Shown piece by piece: positions 1-8,659 of a stretch of 34,526 bases of DNA. Source of the stretch: Candidatus Babelota bacterium. Its GTDB lineage: Bacteria; Babelota; Babeliae; Babelales; Vermiphilaceae. The position numbers and the translations under genes are program-made. The number at the start of each line of letters is the position of its first letter. Position 1 is the first letter of the stretch. The stretch covers positions 1 through 34,526 of the forward strand of contig JAJCZB010000034.1 in NCBI GenBank assembly GCA_029262595.1, given 5' to 3'. The notes under the pieces are model-generated. The model was not told the origin of the DNA. It searched no databases and saw only the letters and a program-made list of their open reading frames with translations.

Positions 1-55
1 GAGCGCTGCTTTGACGTAGCAGAGGTCAGCGGTTCGATCCCGCTCGTGCCTACCA
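1..55 (+). tRNA. tRNA-Val(GAC), 5' part missing
   Basis: Only the 3' two thirds of the tRNA lies in the window. The anticodon stem is CTGCT (6-10) paired with AGCAG (18-22). It encloses a 7-base loop with anticodon GAC at 13-15 and the invariant T at 12. The T arm (AGCGG, loop TTCGATC, CCGCT) and an encoded CCA at 53-55 follow. GAC reads GUC/GUU valine codons. The acceptor and D arms lie upstream of the window edge, so pairing of the acceptor stem cannot be checked. Confidence 0.9.
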
Positions 56-74
56 AAATTGAAAGTGAATTATG

Positions 75-103
75 TTGCATACCCTGAATTGTGATTGTAT
101 TAT
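75..103 (+). promoter_or_regulatory. candidate sigma70-type promoter for rpsO-pnp
   Basis: TTGCAT (75-80) and TATTAT (98-103) are separated by exactly 17 bases. They lie between the tRNA end and rpsO. Transcription from here would start near 110, just ahead of the AAAGAGGT ribosome binding site. This argues against the upstream GTG at 91 as the rpsO start, because that codon would lie inside the promoter. Prediction from hexamer match only. Confidence 0.4.
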
Positions 104-123
104 ATAGCGTAAAGAGGTTGATC

Positions 124-396
124 GTGGCACTAGACAAAAAAGAAAAAGCAAAGATTATTACTGATTTTGGGCAGAACGCTCAAGATACAGGTTCATCTGC
201 GGTGCAAATAGCATTGTTGACGCAACGTATTAATGATTTAAATGAGCATCATTGCAAGATAAATGCTAAAGATTTTAGTTCACGCCGTGGCTTGGTTAAG
301 TTGGTTTGCAATCGCAAACGGCTTTTAAAGTATCTGCTAAAAACAGATGAAGCGAAATATAAAGAGCTTATTGAAAAGCTTGGGCTTCGCAAATAA
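124..396 (+). CDS. rpsO: 30S ribosomal protein S15
   Basis: Ribosomal protein S15 binds the central domain of 16S rRNA early in 30S assembly. From the GTG start at 124 the protein has 90 residues, the normal family length (about 89). It carries the typical core: the DTGSSAVQIALLTQRI stretch, the SRRGLVKLV stretch, and the C-terminal ending EKLGLRK. The reading frame is open back to a GTG at 91, but an AAAGAGGT Shine-Dalgarno sequence 5-6 bases before 124 and alignment with the family N terminus (VALDKKEKAKII) favour 124. It lies directly upstream of pnp, the classic rpsO-pnp arrangement, in which the two are often co-transcribed. Confidence 0.96.
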   Translation: MALDKKEKAKIITDFGQNAQDTGSSAVQIALLTQRINDLNEHHCKINAKDFSSRRGLVKLVCNRKRLLKYLLKTDEAKYKELIEKLGLRK

Positions 397-442
397 AACA
401 GCCATAGCGTGATATACACTTAATTACTTATTGTAGGTTCTA

Positions 443-2530
443 ATGGTAAAAACGTTTCGTTTAGAAGATTTTCAATACGAGGTACAGATCGGCAAGTATG
501 CACAACAAGCTGATGGCGCTGTTTGGTTACAGCGTGGTGGTACAGTTATGTTGGCGACAGTCGTTTCTGCGCCGTCTAAAGAGTTTCCTGGATTCTTTCC
601 TCTTACGGTAGAATACAGAGAGCAATTTGCAGCAGCTGGAAAAATTCCGGGTGGCTACTTCAAACGAGAAGGTAGACCAACTGAAGGGGAAGTTCTTACT
701 TCCCGTTTGATTGATCGTGCTATTCGGCCATTATTTCCTGCAAATTATTTTGATCAAGTGCAAGTTATTATTACGGTATTTTCAGTAGATAAAGAGCATC
801 CGCCACAATCATTTGCTCTTACTGCTGCATCGCTTGCGCTTTCTATTTCACAAATTCCATTTTTAGAGCCGGTGAGCTCTGTTGAAATGTCTCGCGTTGA
901 TGGCAAGTGGATCCTCGGCGCTTCGTATGATAATACGGAATTGGCTGACGGTCGGGTTGTAGTTGCGGGAACTAAAGATGGTGTTGTCATGGTAGAAGGT
1001 TCAGGAAATGAGCTTTCTGAAAGTGATTTTCTTGATGTTATGTTTGAAGGACATGAAAGCATCAAAAAAATTGTTGCATGGCAAGAAAAAGTTCAGGCAG
1101 AAGTTGGTAAGACAAAAGACGTGCCTGAGTCGAAATACAATTTTGATGAATGGCGTTCACGTGCTTCAAAATTTTTGACTACAGATCGAGTTTTGAGCAT
1201 TTGTGAAGCTGATAAAATTAAACGCGATATAACGTTAAGCGCATTGCGTGAGCAGTTCATTGAAGAAAATAAAGCTTTTCTCGAAGAAACTGACACTCCG
1301 CAATCATTGGCTGGTTATCAGTTTGAATCAGCATTAAAAGAGAAATTGACTGCGTACATGTTTGAAAAAGACGAACGTATCGATGGTCGTGCTTTTGATA
1401 AGATTCGTGATATTTTTGTTGAGGTGGGAGTACTTCCAAATACGCATGGTTCTGCAATGTTCCAGCGTGGGCGTACACAAGCATTAGTAACTGTTACTCT
1501 TGGTAGTGGAGATGATGCACAGCGAGCAGAGACTTTGCTCGGTGAAGACGAAAAGTATGATGGTTCATTCATGCTTCATTACAATTTCCCTCCTTATTCA
1601 GTCGGTGAAGCGCGCTTTTTAAGAGGCCCTGGTCGACGTGAAATTGGACATGGTAATTTAGCTGCATCTGCACTGAAATATGTTCGTCCAAACAAAGAAG
1701 ATTTCCCATACACTATTCGTGTTGTTTCCGATATTTTGGAATCAAATGGTTCTAGCTCGATGGCAACTACTTGTGGTGCTACTATGGCATTGATGCAAGC
1801 GGGTGTACCTCTTTCAAAAATGGTTGCTGGTAACGCAATGGGATTGATTAAAAGTGATGATGGCCAGTTTAAAGTTCTTTCCGATATTACCGGATTTGAA
1901 GACAACTTTGGTTTGATGGATTTTAAAGTAGCTGGTACTGACGTTGGTATTACCGCTATTCAAATGGATATCAAACATAAAGGTGGCTTGCCTCGTGAAA
2001 TTTTTGAACGAGCGCTTGAACAAGCTCGTGGTGGCAGGCTCTTTATCTTGGATAAAATGCGCGAAGTAATGACTGAGCCAAGTAAAGAACTATCTCCATT
2101 GGTTCCCCGTGTTACGACTCTTAAAATTAATACGGAAAAAATTGGTGCGGTTATCGGCTCTGGTGGTAAAACCATTCGTGAAATTATTGCTGAAACGGGA
2201 ACTCAAATTGATATCGAACCAGACGGATTGGTTAAAATATTTGGTGATGCAAATGCCAAAACTGATTTAGCAATTCGCTGGGTGAAAACTCTTGTTGGTC
2301 AGATTATTCCGGGAGATATTTTTGACGGAAAAGTTCGTCGATCTGCTGAGTTTGGCTTGTTCGTTGAGTTGGTTCCTGGTGTGCAGGGATTAGTTCATAT
2401 TTCTCGAATTCCACGCGATAAGCAAAGTACATTCATGAATGACTATCAAAATGATGACGATGTACGCGTGAAAGTTCTTGATTACGATGATTCAAACGGA
2501 CGTATTAGTCTTCAAATAATGGATAAATAA
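443..2530 (+). CDS. pnp: polyribonucleotide nucleotidyltransferase (PNPase)
   Basis: PNPase is a phosphate-dependent 3'-5' exoribonuclease that works in mRNA decay. The 695 residues show the full family architecture: a first RNase PH domain (about 10-215), an all-helical linker, a second RNase PH domain (about 310-545), a KH domain with a GSGG loop at 572-575, and an S1 domain (about 620-692). The paired active-site aspartates of the second core correspond to D487 and D493 in EDNFGLMDF; a third acidic position seen in E. coli is Leu here. Length matches the usual 690-720. Start ATG at 443 has a weak AGG 6-8 bases upstream. It follows rpsO by 46 bases and precedes rph, so this block is an RNA-processing cluster. 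Confidence 0.98.
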   Translation: MVKTFRLEDFQYEVQIGKYAQQADGAVWLQRGGTVMLATVVSAPSKEFPGFFPLTVEYREQFAAAGKIPGGYFKREGRPTEGEVLTSRLIDRAIRPLFPANYFDQVQVIITVFSVDKEHPPQSFALTAASLALSISQIPFLEPVSSVEMSRVDGKWILGASYDNTELADGRVVVAGTKDGVVMVEGSGNELSESDFLDVMFEGHESIKKIVAWQEKVQAEVGKTKDVPESKYNFDEWRSRASKFLTTDRVLSICEADKIKRDITLSALREQFIEENKAFLEETDTPQSLAGYQFESALKEKLTAYMFEKDERIDGRAFDKIRDIFVEVGVLPNTHGSAMFQRGRTQALVTVTLGSGDDAQRAETLLGEDEKYDGSFMLHYNFPPYSVGEARFLRGPGRREIGHGNLAASALKYVRPNKEDFPYTIRVVSDILESNGSSSMATTCGATMALMQAGVPLSKMVAGNAMGLIKSDDGQFKVLSDITGFEDNFGLMDFKVAGTDVGITAIQMDIKHKGGLPREIFERALEQARGGRLFILDKMREVMTEPSKELSPLVPRVTTLKINTEKIGAVIGSGGKTIREIIAETGTQIDIEPDGLVKIFGDANAKTDLAIRWVKTLVGQIIPGDIFDGKVRRSAEFGLFVELVPGVQGLVHISRIPRDKQSTFMNDYQNDDDVRVKVLDYDDSNGRISLQIMDK

Positions 2531-2568
2531 GAGACTATATTTTGAATCTATGAGGTTTGAGAGGCGCT

Positions 2569-3372
2569 ATGAAACGATCTGATGGACGTAAGCACAATGA
2601 ACTTCGCTCTCTCAAGCTATCCCATAATATCTATGAATATACGCCCGGCTCAGTATTAATTGAGCTGGGCAAAACTAAAGTACTTTGTGCAGTGACGTTA
2701 CAACCAACTGTTCCTCATTTTATGCGAGGTAAAGGGACTGGATGGCTCACAGCAGAGTATGCGTTATTACCTGCATCCACTTCTTGCCGTACGCAAAGAG
2801 AAGTTTCTGCGATGCGCCGTAATCATCGATCCGTTGAGATATCTCGTCTTATTAGTAGATCGCTTCGCACTATTATTAATTTTTCAGCACTTGGAGAGCG
2901 AAGCATTATGGTAGATTGCGATGTGCTTCAAGCAGATGGCGGAACAAGAACGGCTTCGATTATAGGAGCGTTTGCTGCTCTTTCAATGGCACAAGCACAA
3001 TGGAAAGCTGACGGTGTTATTACAGAAGATATTTTGGAACATACCATTGCTGCTATTTCTGTAGGCGTGTTACAAGACAAGTCTTTGGTTCTTGATCCGG
3101 ATTATCACGAAGATAGTTCTGGTATCGCGGATATTAACTTTATTATGACGCACTCTGGTGACGTCATTGAAGTGCAAGGTGGGGCTGAGCAAGAGCCGAT
3201 TGCGTGGCAACAGATGATCAATGCAGGTGAGCTTGCACGAGAAGGTATGCGAAGCATTGCTACTTTTTTGCAAGAAAATTCTTTTAAGGCGCCTCAGCAA
3301 AACAAAGGGATGCAGAAAAATAAATCCGCTTTGTTTAGCTTGAAAAGTCGCCAGCCAGATATTTCTCTATGA
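2569..3372 (+). CDS. rph: ribonuclease PH
   Basis: RNase PH is a phosphorolytic 3'-5' exoribonuclease that trims tRNA and other RNA 3' ends. The protein starts with the family-typical RSDGRKHNELR and contains GTGWLTAEYALLP, the QREV segment, the SRSLRTIINFSALGER stretch and LQADGGTRTASIIGA with its conserved Asp residues. From ATG at 2569, preceded by GAGAGG at 5 bases, it has 267 residues. The frame is open to a TTG at 2557, but that would place the start inside the Shine-Dalgarno sequence. Bacterial RNase PH is usually about 240 residues; the extra roughly 30 residues form a Lys/Gln-rich C-terminal tail. Its TGA overlaps the next start by 4 bases (ATGA), suggesting translational coupling. 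Confidence 0.95.
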   Translation: MKRSDGRKHNELRSLKLSHNIYEYTPGSVLIELGKTKVLCAVTLQPTVPHFMRGKGTGWLTAEYALLPASTSCRTQREVSAMRRNHRSVEISRLISRSLRTIINFSALGERSIMVDCDVLQADGGTRTASIIGAFAALSMAQAQWKADGVITEDILEHTIAAISVGVLQDKSLVLDPDYHEDSSGIADINFIMTHSGDVIEVQGGAEQEPIAWQQMINAGELAREGMRSIATFLQENSFKAPQQNKGMQKNKSALFSLKSRQPDISL

Positions 3373-4304
3373 TGCGTCTTTCATCGGTGTTAACGAGTAG
3401 TCCTTCAAAGGCTGCCGCGGCAAAGTCCGTAATCTGCTTAAAATCTTCAAACTACCCTCTTCTTTTTGGTCGTGCATTTTCGATGTATTATGCAGAGCAG
3501 CTTGGTTTGGCTTTTTGCTATCAAAGTATGCAAGCGGATAATCAATCTGCGGCTATGGCGGCATTGCAAACATCATTTCTCGGATCAACGTCTTGCTATT
3601 GGCTTGGATCTTTTGATGACCTTTCAAAAAGTAAGCAAAAAGTATGGGCAGAGTTTTTTAAAAAATATACGGGCCCGCATACGCTTATTGTATTTAGTAG
3701 CGCTTCTTTTTCCGCTCCTGATATAGAAACGATTGAATTGCCAGATGTTGTAGATGGCTTATTGTTTCAAAAAATAGCTCAGATGCTTGGGCAAAAAAAA
3801 GTTTCATTTCAATCGCCCCTCTTTGGGCAGACGAATAAAATATCACTTGATGAAGCGTATTTGTTTGTGAAATATGATGGCGTATTGGGTAAGGGTTCAG
3901 CAACATTTGCAAAAGATTGGCTGCCCGATATGGTTGTACCCGAAGTGTCACTTTTTTCATTGAGCCAAGCACTCTTTGATCGTAAAGCATCTTCTTTTTT
4001 TCGACTATGGAAGCAGCTTGCGCATCGGTATGCAGCACCATTTTGGATTACTTTTTGGTCTGAGCAGATGTGGCGCGCGTATCATTATATTTTGTATCAA
4101 AAAAAGGGTAAGCAGCTCGACGCGAAAAAAATGGGATATCGACTGCCGTTTTCCTTTTTAAATCGCGCCTGGCGGAATTATACGCTAGAAGAACTCAAAT
4201 CCTATCATCACTTTCTGTATGATATGGACCATCATGTAAAAAATGGCGGGAGTACCCATATTCTTGATCTTTTCTATGCGATGGTTTTGGAGAAGAACCG
4301 CTAA
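3369..4304 (+). CDS. probable DNA polymerase III delta subunit (HolA-like)
   Basis: Likely clamp-loader delta subunit, which opens the beta sliding clamp during replication. The match is to the general HolA pattern, not to a catalytic motif. Length is 311 residues. The N-terminal half alternates strands and helices (for example TSCYWLGSFDDL and HTLIVFSSASF). The C-terminal half is helical, reading FRLWKQL, FWSEQMWRAYHYIL, LEELKSYHHFLYDMDHHVKNGG and ending in a leucine-rich helix. The late D..VKNG segment resembles the delta C-terminal helical collar region. No P-loop is seen, as expected for delta. It overlaps rph by 4 bases, so both are probably translated together. A diverged or unrelated protein cannot be excluded; a structure-based search would decide. 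Confidence 0.55.
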   Translation: MMRLSSVLTSSPSKAAAAKSVICLKSSNYPLLFGRAFSMYYAEQLGLAFCYQSMQADNQSAAMAALQTSFLGSTSCYWLGSFDDLSKSKQKVWAEFFKKYTGPHTLIVFSSASFSAPDIETIELPDVVDGLLFQKIAQMLGQKKVSFQSPLFGQTNKISLDEAYLFVKYDGVLGKGSATFAKDWLPDMVVPEVSLFSLSQALFDRKASSFFRLWKQLAHRYAAPFWITFWSEQMWRAYHYILYQKKGKQLDAKKMGYRLPFSFLNRAWRNYTLEELKSYHHFLYDMDHHVKNGGSTHILDLFYAMVLEKNR

Positions 4305-4320
4305 CTCTTCGTGTTATATC

Positions 4321-4974
4321 TTATTCTGATAAACGATCAGGTTGAATGATTCCACCAGAAATGATCATTGCCATGGCTTCTTGGCGAGTCAAGTCGATTG
4401 CTTTAAAGTTACTCTCGGAGAGAATAACAAAATACCCACTGGTGGGATTGGGCGTAGTTGGAATGAAAATATTGAAGAATTTTTCTTCTTTTTCAGGAGC
4501 GATGCTAAGGGGCAGTTCGCTTGTTAAAAAGCCGAGACTATAAATCCCTTTCCGGGGAAACTCAACGAGTACCACTTTTTTAAATGTTATTTTATCCTGT
4601 ACGGAAAAGGCATGCACCAATTGCTTAATGCCGGAATATACCGGGCGGATAAGCGGTATTTTAAAGAGGAGCTTTTCTAATTGATGTATGAGATTGCGCA
4701 GCACTAAGGTACGAATCACAACTCCAAAAAAAACAATGCCGAGCAGTAAAAGAAAGCCTTGATTGGCTATCGCTCTATAAGGGACAGTCGCAATAAATTC
4801 TATCGGATGCTCAATAAATTTTTGTACCGGGCTGAGCCAGTTGATAATCAGGCGAGCAGAGAGAAGAAATAGTCCCATAGTGAGCGTGAAGGGCAATATA
4901 ACGAGTAGCCCATTAATAAATGCTCGGGTGAAGTAGTGGCTCACTGATTGTAAAAAAGTGCGCTTGTGTGCCAT
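4321..4974 (-). CDS. DUF502 family membrane protein
   Basis: A 217-residue integral membrane protein of the DUF502 family, whose function is unknown. Two hydrophobic segments are visible: one around residues 20-43 (INGLLVILPFTLTMGLFLL) and one around 70-90 (GFLLLLGIVFFGVVI). The family-typical segment IPLIRPVYSGIKQLVHAF follows, then a soluble C-terminal half with TTPNPTSGYFVIL. The frame is open further upstream into glmM, but ATG at 4974 is chosen because AAGGG lies about 6 bases before it and because the protein then begins with a basic N terminus before the first membrane helix. It is the last gene of the cdaA-like/cdaR/glmM operon, 10 bases after glmM, and converges with the holA-like gene 16 bases away. 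Confidence 0.85.
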   Translation of the reverse strand: MAHKRTFLQSVSHYFTRAFINGLLVILPFTLTMGLFLLSARLIINWLSPVQKFIEHPIEFIATVPYRAIANQGFLLLLGIVFFGVVIRTLVLRNLIHQLEKLLFKIPLIRPVYSGIKQLVHAFSVQDKITFKKVVLVEFPRKGIYSLGFLTSELPLSIAPEKEEKFFNIFIPTTPNPTSGYFVILSESNFKAIDLTRQEAMAMIISGGIIQPDRLSE

Positions 4975-4984
4975 GAGGCCCTTT

Positions 4985-6301
4985 CTATTGCAATTCTTTT
5001 TCAAGTGCTTGTGCGAGGTGAGAGCAAATTCGATGCGTTGCATCCGTTTCTCGGTCTTCTACCATGACTCGCAGCAAGTTTTCCGTTCCTGAATATCGAA
5101 CATGTAATCGACCAGAATCGAGTTGCTTTTGGTATTCTGCTATGATAGCCGCTATTGCCGGTTCTTTCAAATCTTTTTTATGTACGATGGGGACATTAAT
5201 CAGTTTTTGTGGATAGCTATCAAATGTTTGCATAGACCAGTTATCAGTATGCACGATACTTTCTAGAACGCGCAATGCTGTTGCAATCCCATCGCCGGTA
5301 GATAAAACATCGTGAAGAATAATGTGCCCGGACTGCTCGCCTCCTAGCAGGAAGTTTTGCTCATTTAACTTTTGCGCAATCCATCGATCGCCGACGGGAG
5401 TTCGGAGTAATTGCTTGTTTTGCAGAGAAAGATAATGTTCAAGTCCTTGATTAGACATTACAGTGCCAACGAGGACGGATTGCTTTGTGTAGTGAGGATG
5501 ATTGCTCAAAAGTGCGAGCATATCATCACCATTTTTAATTTCCCCATCTTGATTCACGAGAATTACTCTATCTCCATCTCCATCAAACGCACATCCTAAA
5601 TCAGCTTTATACTGGATCACTGCCTTCTGTACTGATAGCGGGTGGAGCGCCCCGCAATCTTCGTTAATGTTTCTGCCATTGGGAGCATTGTGCATGGTAA
5701 TAACGCGCGCACCTAACGCAGAAAATATCGCAGGTGCCACAGCATGGACAGCTCCATGTGCGCAATCCAAGACTATGGTTTTTCCTTTTAAGGACAAAGT
5801 TTGAAAGCGTGCCGTGATTGTTTCTGTATAGAGTTGTGCGGCATCTTTAAAAGTACAAGTAGTGCCAAACTGATTATAGGTGCTTGGCCTATTGCGATGA
5901 TATTTGTTGCTGATACTTATTTCTTGATCTTGATTAATTTTTCCTGCTTTTCGATCAATAATTTTGATGCCATTGTCTTGGAAAGGATTATGAGAAGCTG
6001 AAAGAATAATACCACAATCAAAGTGCGAGTTGCCGGCAAGTAGATGTGATACGGCAGGCGTAGGAAGCACTCCTGCATGATGTATTGTGAGAGGATGCAT
6101 AAGCAAGCCTGTCCCTAAAGTGTGCGAAAACCAGTCTGCTGACTCGCGGGTATCCTGCACCATGAGTACGTGTGCGTTTGTACCATAGGTGTCTCCTATC
6201 CATTCGCCCAGTGCTTTTCCGAGACGAATGGTATCTTCAACTGTAAAAGGAAATATTCCAATCGCGCCACGGATGCCATCCGTACCGAAAAGATTGCTCA
6301 T
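4985..6301 (-). CDS. glmM: phosphoglucosamine mutase
   Basis: GlmM converts glucosamine-6-phosphate to glucosamine-1-phosphate on the way to UDP-GlcNAc, the precursor of peptidoglycan and lipopolysaccharide. The 438 residues carry all alpha-D-phosphohexomutase landmarks. These are the N-terminal FGTDGIRG, the catalytic phosphoserine loop SASHNP (101-106, Ser103), the metal-binding DGDGDR (240-245), the sugar-binding GGEQSGH (320-326) and a C-terminal phosphate-binding RYSGTENLLRVM. Length is typical. A moderately good AGGTTGG ribosome binding site precedes ATG at 6301. It lies 16 bases after cdaR in the conserved cdaA-cdaR-glmM order. Confidence 0.97.
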   Translation of the reverse strand: MSNLFGTDGIRGAIGIFPFTVEDTIRLGKALGEWIGDTYGTNAHVLMVQDTRESADWFSHTLGTGLLMHPLTIHHAGVLPTPAVSHLLAGNSHFDCGIILSASHNPFQDNGIKIIDRKAGKINQDQEISISNKYHRNRPSTYNQFGTTCTFKDAAQLYTETITARFQTLSLKGKTIVLDCAHGAVHAVAPAIFSALGARVITMHNAPNGRNINEDCGALHPLSVQKAVIQYKADLGCAFDGDGDRVILVNQDGEIKNGDDMLALLSNHPHYTKQSVLVGTVMSNQGLEHYLSLQNKQLLRTPVGDRWIAQKLNEQNFLLGGEQSGHIILHDVLSTGDGIATALRVLESIVHTDNWSMQTFDSYPQKLINVPIVHKKDLKEPAIAAIIAEYQKQLDSGRLHVRYSGTENLLRVMVEDRETDATHRICSHLAQALEKELQ

Positions 6302-6317
6302 AATACCAACCTAATTT

Positions 6318-6695
6318 TTATTTTTTAATCAGTTCAACTGTTGGGTTTGATGGGGAATAGTGTACCAACTTAATTGATTCCGGTAAAAAGATTGTTTCGG
6401 GGGTAATCGTGAGTAAATTTTTACCCTCTTGAAGGCGTGCTGCATCAACGTGAATTGCAAGATCGCGTGCATCAAGCGAGCGGAGTACCGTCCGTTTTCC
6501 TGCTATTTTTAGAGAGAGCATTTCAGGAGCTTTTACGCTGTTTTCTTTTTGAACATTATAAAAACAAAGAGGTATGGTTATCCATGCAGTAGTCGTATGA
6601 GAGTTGCCAAAAATATACCAGAATGTGTAGCCGAGTAATAAAGAAATTACTTTAAGGGGTACGTTGCGTGAGGTTTGTTTGGCTCGTGACTCCAT
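6318..6695 (-). CDS. YbbR-domain protein, CdaR-like
   Basis: CdaR-type proteins are membrane-anchored regulators of the diadenylate cyclase CdaA in Firmicutes. This 125-residue protein has a basic N terminus, one membrane helix (about 13-30, PLKVISLLLGYTFWYIFG) and a single extracytoplasmic domain fitting the YbbR pattern: ITIPLCFYNV near 40, then the VRSLDARDLAIHVDAARLQEG-like middle and LPESIKLVHYSPSNPTVEL at the end. CdaR proteins usually carry several YbbR repeats; here there is one. The start ATG at 6695 has AGGA about 8 bases upstream and lies 44 bases inside the preceding gene. Identification leans on its position between a cdaA-like gene and glmM. Confidence 0.75.
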   Translation of the reverse strand: MESRAKQTSRNVPLKVISLLLGYTFWYIFGNSHTTTAWITIPLCFYNVQKENSVKAPEMLSLKIAGKRTVLRSLDARDLAIHVDAARLQEGKNLLTITPETIFLPESIKLVHYSPSNPTVELIKK

Positions 6696-7500
6696 AACTC
6701 AATCCTTTTTTAGGTAGCGGTATCTGATAACTAATAAGCTTTTTAATGAGCGTGTGCGCTTGCTCCATCATCAAACCTTTTTTAACGATACCGTTATGAA
6801 CAATCGAGTAATCATGTTGGGCAGCATCGGCAAAGAGGATGACGGCATCAGTTTTTGTCGTATAAGCGACTGCATCATCGATCCATGCGACTTTGGTTTG
6901 GTATGCATCGGGATGCCAACTTGCTTTAAAATTCACATTTATACCACGCAACATTCCAGCGCTTGAAATCCAACACAGGTATTCAGGACGCGATACTTTA
7001 TTAAAAAGGAGAGAAATCAGACCATCAGTTATCGGCACATCAAGTAATTCCGGACTATGTAAGTGCGGGCTGAGCGCATCGGTGTGCTCAATTAAAATAA
7101 TGATATTTTTATTATGAGTAAGCATTGTAAGCGTTGCCTTCATAATGGATGAAAGCCAGTCAGGAGAGGGCGCTTGAGTGGCAAGGGTAATGTTTTTGAG
7201 CGATACAAAATTGCGTTGTAATACCTGTTGGTGCATAAACATAAAGAGCATTGCAACAGCGGGAGAGAAAAGTAGAAGCATTGAAGAAAGAGTAGTGAGC
7301 TCTAATCCATGCGTTGCAAAGATGAAAAAGAGGTAGCCATAGAAGTATGCCAGTAGATTTTTATCGTGGTCCTTTTTTAACCAGAGAGCGCTATAGTAAA
7401 ATGCCGTAGATATGAGCATTATTTCAGTTATATCGCTCCATGTTGTCAGTGCCCATGTGGAGGAGATAGTGTGTGATAGTGCGTTAAAAAAATCTGTCAT
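6652..7500 (-). CDS. degenerate CdaA-like (DisA_N fold) membrane protein
   Basis: It occupies the cdaA position upstream of cdaR and glmM. CdaA makes cyclic di-AMP at the membrane. The N-terminal 100 residues match the CdaA membrane region well: a WSDITEIMLI start, three hydrophobic helices (about 22-40, 50-66 and 70-90) and a following MHQQVLQRNF. The soluble part keeps the fold outline (KNIIILIEH near 132, LISLLFNK near 161, TDAVILFAD near 217). However, the DGA catalytic motif aligns with PEYLCW (172-177) and the RHR motif with the QTKVAWI stretch near 201, so both are gone. Start ATG at 7500 has GGAG 8 bases upstream. Probably catalytically dead or repurposed; its function is unknown. Confidence 0.72.
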   Translation of the reverse strand: MTDFFNALSHTISSTWALTTWSDITEIMLISTAFYYSALWLKKDHDKNLLAYFYGYLFFIFATHGLELTTLSSMLLLFSPAVAMLFMFMHQQVLQRNFVSLKNITLATQAPSPDWLSSIMKATLTMLTHNKNIIILIEHTDALSPHLHSPELLDVPITDGLISLLFNKVSRPEYLCWISSAGMLRGINVNFKASWHPDAYQTKVAWIDDAVAYTTKTDAVILFADAAQHDYSIVHNGIVKKGLMMEQAHTLIKKLISYQIPLPKKGLSYGVTSQTNLTQRTP

Positions 7501-7643
7501 GATTAAAACTCCTTTTTTCGATACGTTATTTGATGCTACATCATGAGGCATCATGGCGCAATGAGAAAGGAGATTTTTCTCACTTTTTGCGTTACTGTAG
7601 TATAGTACTTAAAAACATAAGACATGAATATAAGGTTATTACT

Positions 7644-8645
7644 ATGGAACAAAAACAAATTGTATTAACGGGAGACCGCCCGACGGGCCCACTTCATTTG
7701 GGGCACTATGTGGGATCACTTGCAAATAGACTTGAGCTTGAAAAGAAATATAAACAGTATGTGATGATCGCTGATGTGCAAGCGCTTACTGATAATTTTG
7801 AGCATCCGGAAAAAATACGAAGAAATGTACTTGAGGTCGGCCTTGATTATTTAGCGGTTGGGCTGGATCCAGACAAGACTACCTTTTTTATTCAATCAAT
7901 GATTCCGCAAATCGCTGAGCTTACGATGTTTTATTTGAACTTAGTCACCGTGAGCAGGCTTGAGCGTAATCCAACGGTGAAGACTGAAATTAAAGATCGC
8001 AATTTTGAGCGAAGTCTTCCCGCAGGATTTCTCATGTATCCAGTCAGCCAAGCAGCTGATATTACGATTGTGAAAGGGACCCTTGTTCCTGTTGGCGAAG
8101 ATCAGCTTCCTATGATTGAGCAAACAAATGAGATTGTGCGCAGCTTTAATCGCATTTATAAAACGGATGTGTTGCATGAAGCAAAAGCATTGATTTCTAA
8201 TGTACCGCGTCTTCCCGGCACGGATGGTACGAAAATGAGTAAATCTGCGGGTAATGCAATTTCGCTCGGAGATTCTCTGGACGACATTTCCAAAAAAGTA
8301 ATGAGTATGTATACCGATCCTGATCATGTTCGCGTTGAGGATCCGGGGAAGGTAGAAGGAAACGTGGTATTTACGTATCTCGATGTATTTGATTCAAACA
8401 AGCAGGAAGTTGCGCAGTTAAAAGCGGAGTATCAAAAAGGTGGCTTGGGAGATGTGAAGCTCAAGCGCCGCCTCATTGATATATTGGATGCATTTATTGC
8501 TCCGATTCGTGAGCGGCGTGAGCAGCTTGCAAAGGATCCAAACTATGTGATGAACGTCCTTTTAGACGGTACCAAGAAAACCTTGCACGTAGCAGAACAA
8601 ACCATGTACGATGTGCGCAGAGCAATGCTATTGGATTATAAATAA
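7644..8645 (+). CDS. trpS: tryptophanyl-tRNA synthetase
   Basis: TrpRS charges tRNA-Trp with tryptophan and is a class I synthetase. With start ATG at 7644 the protein has 333 residues, close to the usual 325-340. It shows the class I signature PTGPLHLGH at 13-21 (HIGH-type) and KMSKS at 197-201. It also carries family landmarks: DVQALTDNF, the LTMFYLN segment, [11 protein letters not shown] and PVGEDQ. The frame is open another 38 codons upstream, but AAGGTT about 7 bases before 7644 and the family N terminus support the later start. It diverges from the cdaA-like operon and is followed 14 bases later by a small membrane-anchored protein. Confidence 0.97.
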   Translation: MEQKQIVLTGDRPTGPLHLGHYVGSLANRLELEKKYKQYVMIADVQALTDNFEHPEKIRRNVLEVGLDYLAVGLDPDKTTFFIQSMIPQIAELTMFYLNLVTVSRLERNPTVKTEIKDRNFERSLPAGFLMYPVSQAADITIVKGTLVPVGEDQLPMIEQTNEIVRSFNRIYKTDVLHEAKALISNVPRLPGTDGTKMSKSAGNAISLGDSLDDISKKVMSMYTDPDHVRVEDPGKVEGNVVFTYLDVFDSNKQEVAQLKAEYQKGGLGDVKLKRRLIDILDAFIAPIRERREQLAKDPNYVMNVLLDGTKKTLHVAEQTMYDVRRAMLLDYK

Positions 8646-8659
8646 TAAAAGGGGTTTAT

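Noticed and set aside
91-123. GTG at 91 as an earlier rpsO start
   Set aside because: It overlaps the predicted promoter, adds residues not found in S15, and the good ribosome binding site serves GTG 124.
3694-4041. A 115-codon minus-strand open frame
   Set aside because: Antisense to the holA-like gene, without ribosome binding site or domain.
4288-4320. A terminator between the holA-like gene and the DUF502 gene
   Set aside because: Only a weak GAAGA/TCTTC pairing overlapping the coding end is seen, with no T-run.
7941-8327. A 128-codon minus-strand open frame
   Set aside because: Lies entirely antisense to trpS and has no recognisable features.
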